DNA of 36,574 nt, taken from contig CAMFJD010000017.1 of NCBI GenBank assembly GCA_945956935.1, forward strand, positions 1 to 36,574. Reading direction: 5' to 3'. A program made the translations under genes and the position numbers. Below, one piece after another: positions 32,222 to 36,574 of this stretch. Source of the stretch: an uncultured Bacillota bacterium. Lineage in GTDB: Bacteria; Bacillota_I; Bacilli_A; Culicoidibacterales; ZOR0006. The notes beneath the pieces are model-generated. The model was not told the origin of the DNA and did not search any database. It was given only the letters and a program-made list of their open reading frames with translations. Each line of letters starts with the position of its first letter. The first letter of the stretch is position 1.

Positions 32222-32850
32222 ACAAGTGAATACAAAAAAAGCGATGATAGTAGGACAAGGCGGTCGGCTTACTTGAGCTAAAAAATGCGGTCTTAGCTGT
32301 GCCGATGAATGACGAGTGTATGCTGTACACGGATCAAAGTCGCCTAAGAACAGGTACGTTGCCCCGCCATGCTATTTTAGGAGAAATCGGGTGTCAAAGG
32401 TCAGTATGGGGGTTTACGTCCCAAATAGCAAAAAGGTAAGGGTGGGTTTACACATTCGCTGACGAAGCGAGGGGTGTTCTTACCTTGTCCGTGGGTGTTT
32501 TTAAAGCTTAGACCTAATCAATCTCAAAGTTACGGACAAGGCTCTTGGATTGTGAGAGAGACGAAACAAGAACATGCGATCAACTGCAACAAAGCAGAGC
32601 GCAAAATCGTTATGAACGGGATAGCTCTCTGCTTGTAACCTAGCTACGCTACGGTTGGATGGTTGATCGCATACATAAGAAAAAAGCATTAGCGATAGAG
32701 TAAGCATTCTTAGCAGTTGGTGGGGGAACGGGCTATGGTGAGCTAATGGGGTGTAAACTTTAGTTTTCCCCCTTAAGTGAACCTAGTCCAACAAGCAAGA
32801 GAATTTAGTCAGCCCATCGGGCTACTTAATGAACGCTAGCTTGATTGTGT
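32222..32850 (+). ncRNA. Large ornate structured RNA, ROOL-like
   Basis: About 620 nt without a plausible gene, clearly richer in G+C than its surroundings and full of long perfect helices: AGGCG/CGCCT 32258/32341, TCGGC/GCCGA 32264/32301, AGCTAA/TTAGCT 32276/32293, GTGTA/TACAC 32316/32326, TGCTATTT/AAATAGCA 32370/32423, AAGGTAAG/CTTACCTT 32433/32479, CCTTGTCCGT/ACGGACAAGG 32483/32532, ATGCGATCAAC/GTTGATCGCAT 32574/32662, AGCAGAG/CTCTGCT 32593/32627. Unpaired stretches are A-rich on the plus strand, which gives the orientation. Size, GC and location on a Lactobacillales-type plasmid fit the ROOL class of giant RNAs (about 580 nt); GOLLD is an alternative. A structured RNA is nearly certain; the class name is from memory of size and context, not from a covariance match. 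The exact ends are approximate. Confidence 0.75.
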
Positions 32851-32865
32851 ATGGTAAAAAAATAT

Positions 32866-32894
32866 TGCAATTCACTCTAAGCACGAATATAGTA
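32866..32894 (+). promoter_or_regulatory. Promoter of the MmcB-like gene, with a repeated operator-like sequence
   Basis: -35 TTGCAA at 32866-32871, 17-bp spacer, -10 TATAGT at 32889-32894. The spacer and -10 contain CACTCTAAGCACGAATATAG (32873-32892), which recurs with a single mismatch inside the gene at 33395-33414. Confidence 0.75.
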
Positions 32895-32917
32895 TTTATT
32901 GTGGAGGGATTTTTTTT

Positions 32918-33919
32918 ATGGAACAAATGAACGAACTTGCAGAAATCGAAGCGGAATTAGTTGCTGATTTGCATTATGATCAAAAAAGTTGGATAAAATT
33001 TTATTTGAGTATGAAGAAAATAGAAGATAATGAGCTTTATAGACCAGAACATCGAAGCTTTACCGCTTGGTTGAAAGACTTTTGTATCAAAAATAAAATA
33101 CACGAGAGTGTCGTTTGGAATCGTAAGAAGGCTGGGAAAACATATGAACGTTTTCTGACGCATAAAAACAAACTAGGTGAATCAGTAGCAGATCTATCTG
33201 AAATCAATGTTTCAATGGACAGTTTGGTGTTAATTGATAAAATTGCGAAAAAAGCTCCTGAATTAGAGACAGAGCTTGTCCAAAAGGCTTTGAATAAAGA
33301 AATGACAAGAAACGATTTGCGAACTGCATATCAAATTATACGAGGGAATAGAGATGAGGAGAGAAAAAAAAACATCAAAGAACTAGAAGATAATCACTCT
33401 AAGCGCGAATATAGCGACCCTAAAGTTACTGCAGCACAAATTGTAACTGCCTTGGCGAATGATGACAGCTGGTTGAATTCTATTCGTGGTGTTCGTGATA
33501 AAGATGGAAAAGTATTCACAAAAAGAATAGAATTCAGCCCTAAATATCGCTGCTTTAATGAGTTTCCTGTGTTTACTGGTACAACTAGTATTAGTCGTCG
33601 GATAGATGTCCTAGTAGCTGAAAATAAAGCTGTAAAGTATCATTATCAATTGAATTTGCATGGTATGGAGATTAAAGTTGATAAGCATGACTTAGTTAGT
33701 GACCAAAAGTATTCGGAGTATTCGGAATTTGTTCATTATCTTTGGCTGGTTATTCCGACTGAACTGGTTCCGTATGCAATTAAAAACGCACCCAAAACGA
33801 TAGGTATCCTTGCGTATTCACAGGTGAATAACAATTTTGAAGTTATCAATAAGCCAAAATTGTTAGATCCTGTGCTAATAGCAGCTTCATTAAATACAAT
33901 TATTCTAAAAACACTCTGA
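32918..33919 (+). CDS. MmcB-like PD-(D/E)XK nuclease-domain protein
   Basis: A 333-residue protein. The C-terminal part (about 215-310) reads RRIDVLVAENKAVKYHYQLNLHGMEIKV, then KYSEYSEFVHYLWLVIP and GILAY, the pattern of MmcB-type DNA-repair nucleases of the PD-(D/E)XK fold (D in RIDVL, E and K in HGMEIKV). The N-terminal 150 residues are helical and basic (SWIKFYLSMKKIEDN..., HRSFTAWLKDFCIKN) and may bind DNA. It starts behind GTGGAGGG with a near-consensus promoter. The role could be repair or processing of plasmid DNA, or replication. It is not a known Rep family, although its position next to origin-like RNA structures is suggestive. The nuclease domain call is fairly good, the role is open. 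Confidence 0.75.
   Translation: MEQMNELAEIEAELVADLHYDQKSWIKFYLSMKKIEDNELYRPEHRSFTAWLKDFCIKNKIHESVVWNRKKAGKTYERFLTHKNKLGESVADLSEINVSMDSLVLIDKIAKKAPELETELVQKALNKEMTRNDLRTAYQIIRGNRDEERKKNIKELEDNHSKREYSDPKVTAAQIVTALANDDSWLNSIRGVRDKDGKVFTKRIEFSPKYRCFNEFPVFTGTTSISRRIDVLVAENKAVKYHYQLNLHGMEIKVDKHDLVSDQKYSEYSEFVHYLWLVIPTELVPYAIKNAPKTIGILAYSQVNNNFEVINKPKLLDPVLIAASLNTIILKTL
33395..33414 (+). repeat. Copy of the promoter sequence inside the MmcB-like gene
   Basis: CACTCTAAGCGCGAATATAG here matches 32873-32892 of the gene's promoter at 19 of 20 bases, in the same orientation, 522 bp apart. It encodes part of a polar linker (NHSKREYS). A looping operator pair would explain it. Confidence 0.85.
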
Positions 33920-33937
33920 GCATGATTTTATTTCCTT

Positions 33938-33977
33938 TAGCACAACATAGCATGGCATGGCATGCTATGTTGTGCTA
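33938..33977. repeat. Perfect 17-bp-arm palindrome between convergent genes
   Basis: TAGCACAACATAGCATG and its exact complement enclose GCATGG. It lies between the convergent MmcB-like and Fic-like genes, so it could terminate both, though T runs are short. Its arms carry ATAGCAT / ATGCTAT, the same units as the palindrome upstream of parA (35021-35051), which suggests a second binding site for the partition protein. Confidence 0.85.
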
Positions 33978-34005
33978 TTTAATTCTCAGCTACACCGTAA
34001 AATTC

Positions 34006-34749
34006 TTAAACATCCTGAATTAAATTATTGTTTGGAATATCATAATTCAATGTTTTTAAAACAATATCATATGGAACTATTTCAGAAGATGTATTTTTTC
34101 GAATAAAATCTAAATCATAATTATGGAGGTTATTTTCAATAAGTAATTTGAAAAGTTTAGTTGGATTTTCTGATTTGTAAAACTCTACTAGTTCTGCCTT
34201 ATATTCAATATCCTTAGTCGCATTCGGAGTTGGATATAAAATTCCGATATTATGTTCTAAAAAAACTTTATTTGCTAGTAAAAACGATGTCCTTTTATTG
34301 CAATTATTAAAAATGTGACCACGAGTAAAATAAGCAAAATATTGTAATCCTTTCGCAAAGGGATCTTCTATTTGATTCAATTGAAAAATTGCAGCTCTTA
34401 CATCAATTTCTTTAGGTAATTCTGGATACCAACGGGTATCATATTTATCTCGAACAAAGACTGTCCCTGTTCTAATTTGACCGGGGTGGTCATTTGTAGC
34501 ATCACTTACAATCGCATTTAGTAATGCAATATCTTCATAATAAAATTCTTTGCCTAGATTATTATATATGTATTCCCACGCTCGCTTTAAAGAAATAACT
34601 ACTTCAATATCACTTACAGAAATACTATCTACAGATTTTCCTTCTAGGATTCTTTCAGTTTCTGGAAATGTAGCAGCAATTCCTTCCGAAAAAGCTTGTG
34701 AGTAAATTATATCTTTTAAATATCTTTTCAAATATGATTTTGCATCCAT
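34006..34749 (-). CDS. Fic/Doc-family protein
   Basis: A 247-residue protein of the Fic fold. The active-site loop reads HIFNNCNKRT at 145-154, the Doc-like variant of HxFx(D/E)GNxR with the catalytic His kept, the usual acidic residue replaced by Asn and a Lys-Arg pair. The N terminus (SQAFSEGIAATF, about 17-28) resembles the inhibitory-helix motif S/T-x-x-x-E-G/N, shifted by one residue. Fic proteins transfer AMP, or phosphate in the case of Doc, to target proteins; the Asn in place of Asp/Glu makes the activity uncertain. AAGGAG precedes the ATG, and a terminator-like hairpin lies in the leader. No antitoxin gene is next to it. Plausible roles: stabilisation toxin with built-in inhibition, or host modulation. 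Confidence 0.85.
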   Translation of the reverse strand: MDAKSYLKRYLKDIIYSQAFSEGIAATFPETERILEGKSVDSISVSDIEVVISLKRAWEYIYNNLGKEFYYEDIALLNAIVSDATNDHPGQIRTGTVFVRDKYDTRWYPELPKEIDVRAAIFQLNQIEDPFAKGLQYFAYFTRGHIFNNCNKRTSFLLANKVFLEHNIGILYPTPNATKDIEYKAELVEFYKSENPTKLFKLLIENNLHNYDLDFIRKNTSSEIVPYDIVLKTLNYDIPNNNLIQDV

Positions 34750-34766
34750 GATTATATCTCCTTAAA

Positions 34767-34801
34767 ATAAAAACTCAAACTGCATAAAGCAGCTTGAGTT
34801 C
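34767..34801 (-). terminator. Terminator-like hairpin in the leader of the Fic-like gene
   Basis: On the minus strand GAACTCAAGCTGC / GCAGTTTGAGTT is followed by TTTTATTTT, then at once by the gene's Shine-Dalgarno sequence AAGGAG. A terminator between a promoter and its gene suggests attenuation. It could also simply protect the gene from read-through. Confidence 0.7.
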
Positions 34802-35020
34802 GATCATTTGTTGAGCTTTTTTTATTTTTAGATACTCATGCTCTATGAGTATAATCATTTGTTGAGAAGAGTAACTTCCCTTTATATGTTCAAATTGTAC
34901 CGCTTTTTTCAATTAATGTCTACTATCAACGCAACGTGTTTAAAATGTTATACGACTTATATGCCCCAATTAATTAATAAGTGTTGGGAATTATCAAAAA
35001 TAACATTTAAATATTTTTTA

Positions 35021-35051
35021 TCATAGCATATCATGCTATACTATGCTATGA
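35021..35051. promoter_or_regulatory. ATGCTAT operator/centromere-like site upstream of parA
   Basis: TCATAGCATA and its exact complement TATGCTATGA enclose an 11-bp spacer that contains a third unit. ATAGCAT starts at 35023 and ATGCTAT at 35033 and 35043, a 10-bp period. A -10-like TATACT (35037-35042) lies inside. Such heptad arrays are bound by small ribbon-helix-helix partition proteins such as omega and PrgO, which fits the ParA gene and its small partner just downstream. The binding protein is inferred. Confidence 0.65.
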
Positions 35052-35104
35052 GATATGGGGGGGAGAACTCGTATGGTAATTTTTATAAATAAGGGGGAAC
35101 GTAT

Positions 35105-35905
35105 ATGAAAATAATATCTTGTGTAGCAATTAAAGGTGGGGTTGGAAAAACAACGCTGACATACAATTTTGGCGAGTGGCTGGCTGAACAAGGATATAAT
35201 GTCCTATTGATTGATGCAGACAGCCAATGTAGTCTAAGTCAAACATATAATGTTTACACTACAGATGGCACGATTGGTGAGATTTTTTATAACAAAGGTC
35301 ATCGAGTGAATTTTCTAAAGGTAAAGAAAAATATTACCTTAATTGCTGGTGATGTTGATCTAGAATATGCGAATTATGATATATTCACAAAGCCAAATAA
35401 AGAGCTACTAATGTATATGTGGTTAAGAGATTACTATGAAGATAAATTGAAAGAATATGACTATATTCTGATTGATTGTCATCCAGATTTTTCGGTAATT
35501 ACTCAAAACATGGTAATTGTATCAGATTTTATTTTCAGTCCACTCGAACCGAGTGAATTTGGTTTTACTGCAAAAGCAAATTTGGAATTGAGATTTGAAC
35601 GTCTAAAATCGGAAGCAATTAATGTTGTTACTCGAGAAAGTTTTGTGACTGCTAAGCTTAAATTTATAGCTAATAGAGTTAAACATAACACTAAGTCATC
35701 AAAAGAATTTTTAGAAGCTATAAAAAATTCACAAGATATAATCGCTATAGTTCCTGAAAAAGAGTTATTTAATAGAAGTACTTTGGATTTTGAATCACTG
35801 AGTGACATGGAAAAAAATACAATGTTAAAACAAAAAAATAAAGAATTTTTTGAAAGTATAAATAAAATTTTTGAAGACCTGCGGGTAAAAATAGAGGAGG
35901 AGTAA
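35105..35905 (+). CDS. ParA-type partition ATPase
   Basis: A 266-residue ParA/Soj/MinD-type ATPase. The deviant Walker A motif KGGVGKTT is at about residues 9-16, A' NVLLIDADSQCSLS at about 33-46, Walker B YDYILIDCHPD at about 117-127. It lacks an N-terminal DNA-binding domain, as in small type Ib ParA. The Shine-Dalgarno AAGGGGG precedes the ATG, and the stop is one base from the next start. With the small downstream protein and the ATGCTAT sites it forms a plasmid segregation system of the PrgP/PrgO or delta/omega type. The family call is firm. Confidence 0.95.
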   Translation: MKIISCVAIKGGVGKTTLTYNFGEWLAEQGYNVLLIDADSQCSLSQTYNVYTTDGTIGEIFYNKGHRVNFLKVKKNITLIAGDVDLEYANYDIFTKPNKELLMYMWLRDYYEDKLKEYDYILIDCHPDFSVITQNMVIVSDFIFSPLEPSEFGFTAKANLELRFERLKSEAINVVTRESFVTAKLKFIANRVKHNTKSSKEFLEAIKNSQDIIAIVPEKELFNRSTLDFESLSDMEKNTMLKQKNKEFFESINKIFEDLRVKIEEE

Positions 35906-35906
35906 T

Positions 35907-36116
35907 ATGGCATTTGAAGATAAAATGAAACAAATGGAATCAATTATTGGGCAAGAACATAAAGAAAAAGAGGATGAAATTGTAATTCCACGAATTTCAA
36001 AATCATATACGTTGCAAAAAAAAGTTGCAGATACGCTAGCAAAAAAAGCAAAGGAAGAAGATCTTACAGCGTCACGGTTTTTAGAAAAACTACTCAAAAA
36101 AGAATTTGGATTGTAA
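35907..36116 (+). CDS. Small ParB-like partner of ParA (ribbon-helix-helix type)
   Basis: A 69-residue basic protein. The N-terminal 27 residues are polar and probably disordered, as in small partition partners that stimulate ParA. The rest (ISKSYTLQKKVADTLAKKAKEEDLTASRFLEKLLKKEFG) fits a ribbon-helix-helix DNA-binding fold. GGAGGAG precedes the ATG and the gene follows parA by one base, which is the usual order. It is the most likely binder of the ATGCTAT sites. The gene ends just before a terminator and TGGAA site 7. Confidence 0.82.
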   Translation: MAFEDKMKQMESIIGQEHKEKEDEIVIPRISKSYTLQKKVADTLAKKAKEEDLTASRFLEKLLKKEFGL

Positions 36117-36145
36117 AAAAGAGTTTATGACTCTTTTTTTATTTT
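36114..36145 (+). terminator. Terminator after the partition operon
   Basis: AAAAAAGAGT / ACTCTTTTTTT with loop TTATG. Confidence 0.88.
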
Positions 36146-36158
36146 AGTTAATAAAAAA

Positions 36159-36214
36159 TGGAACATTTCTGGAACATTTCAAACGTTATTTTCGTTTATT
36201 ATTATAGTTATGTT
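36159..36214 (+). promoter_or_regulatory. TGGAA-repeat promoter, site 7
   Basis: Two clear repeats TGGAACATTTC at 36159 and 36170 (11-bp period), with a possible degenerate third (AAACG) at 36181. Candidate -10 hexamers are TATAGT at 36203 and TATGTT at 36209. This is the only site where the 27-bp rule does not hold exactly. It leads into the gene at 36256. Confidence 0.6.
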
Positions 36215-36255
36215 GGTAGAATTCAACATAACTATAATAATTTGGAGGCATAAAA

Positions 36256-36574
36256 ATGACCAAACAGAAACAATTTTCATTTCGATTTCCTAGTAATTAT
36301 GAGAAAAAATTAGAGCATTTAGTAACGGAAACTGGTATGACCAGACGTGAAATTATGATGATGCTCATAGATGAAAAAATCAATTCTAATACATCTGCTG
36401 ATTTAGAATTAGCAGATGTATTAGAATTGAAAAATGAACTTGAGTTTGAGCGTAAAGCGAATAAAAGAGCTTTGTATGAACAACAAAAGCAAACTGCTAT
36501 TTTGAATCAATTGTTATACGGATTTATGCCAGATAATGACTTTTCTGTATTTGGAGAACATCCATTTATAGAAA
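36256..36574 (+). CDS. Second ribbon-helix-helix-like protein with coiled coil (3' partial)
   Basis: The first 106 codons of a paralogue of the protein at 27739-28092. Residues 1-45 (KQFSFRFPSNYEKKLEHLV...RREIMMMLID) fit a ribbon-helix-helix domain, then a coiled coil and the conserved end GFMPDNDFSVFGEHPFIE. GGAGG precedes the ATG. The window stops inside the gene, within a 55-bp stretch identical to the paralogue. The N-terminal halves have diverged, so the two probably bind different DNA sites while sharing a C-terminal partner surface. That last point is inference. Confidence 0.8.
   Translation, partial: MTKQKQFSFRFPSNYEKKLEHLVTETGMTRREIMMMLIDEKINSNTSADLELADVLELKNELEFERKANKRALYEQQKQTAILNQLLYGFMPDNDFSVFGEHPFIE

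Larger units (their letters stand above)
34750..35104. promoter_or_regulatory. Divergent control region between the Fic-like and parA genes
   Basis: This 355-bp stretch contains no convincing gene. It holds the leader hairpin of the Fic-like gene, a palindrome ATACTCAT-GCTCT-ATGAGTAT (34832-34852) that overlaps a possible minus-strand -10 (TATACT), a 13-bp direct repeat ATCATTTGTTGAG at 34803 and 34854, and the ATAGCAT/ATGCTAT operator before parA. Confidence 0.6.

Noticed and set aside
32501-32707. Minus-strand frame of 68 codons
   Set aside because: It lies inside the structured RNA, crosses two of its longest helices, and has no ribosome site.
32918-33919. Calling the MmcB-like gene the replication initiator
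   Set aside because: Its position beside origin-like structures is suggestive, but the C-terminal motifs are those of a PD-(D/E)XK nuclease-like domain and no known Rep motif is visible.
34838-35026. Plus-strand frame of 62 codons before parA
   Set aside because: It starts within a palindrome, lacks a Shine-Dalgarno sequence, and runs into the parA operator. Composition is that of random AT-rich DNA.

Overview
The window is one linear piece of a low-GC Gram-positive (Firmicutes, most likely Lactobacillales/Enterococcus-type) mobile plasmid. Signs of this are strong AAGGAG ribosome sites, an LPXTG surface protein, PrgI-, TrsD- and EF1877-type conjugation proteins, a ParA/small-partner partition pair, and two restriction-modification (R-M) systems. 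Both ends lie in repeats. The left end is four copies of an 18-bp unit inside an LPXTG gene. The last 55 bp are identical to 27997-28051. It is therefore probably an assembly contig of a larger plasmid, and the relaxase, coupling ATPase and replication initiator are not visible here.

Layout: (1) 1-5.1 kb: end of an LPXTG protein, a small helix-turn-helix regulator with its own promoter, a small exported protein and a 1224-residue exported protein with ChW-like repeats. (2) 5.2-14.1 kb: a secretion/conjugation operon that combines Tad-like parts (CpaF/TadA-type ATPase, TadB/TadC-like membrane proteins, two pilin-like proteins) with type IV secretion parts (VirB6/TrbL-like, PrgI-like, VirB4 ATPase, TrsD-like). 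The VirB6-like frame carries an in-frame TGA. (3) 14.2-21.0 kb: two operons of mostly unknown soluble proteins plus an ArdC-like antirestriction protein. Six of them end in the same C-terminal signature, F-C-x-V-[TS] ... E-R-stop. (4) 21.1-24.9 kb: a FokI-type R-M system (fused double adenine methyltransferase and a FokI-like nuclease). (5) 25.1-28.1 kb: operon with a zinc-ligand-less DnaG-like primase and a ribbon-helix-helix-like protein, followed by an oriT-like array of GGTAGC repeats. (6) 28.4-31.6 kb: a Sau3AI-type R-M system. (7) 31.6-32.9 kb: 1.3 kb of structured non-coding DNA, with a convergent sense/antisense RNA pair and a ~620-nt ornate RNA that resembles the ROOL class. (8) 32.9-36.6 kb: an MmcB-like nuclease-domain protein, a Fic/Doc-like protein, ParA plus partner, and the start of a second ribbon-helix-helix-like protein.

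Two observations tie the plasmid together. First, seven promoters carry TGGAA(C/T)-N5 direct repeats with a strict 11-bp period. In six of the seven a -10 hexamer begins exactly 27 bp after the start of the last repeat, so the surface-protein, secretion, tagged-protein, primase and non-coding RNA units look like one plasmid-encoded regulon. Second, the shared C-terminal signature on proteins encoded just downstream of the secretion operon, including an ArdC homologue and, in reduced form, the primase, suggests a translocation signal for proteins delivered with the plasmid DNA. That function is inference. The repeats, spacings and shared tails are visible directly.
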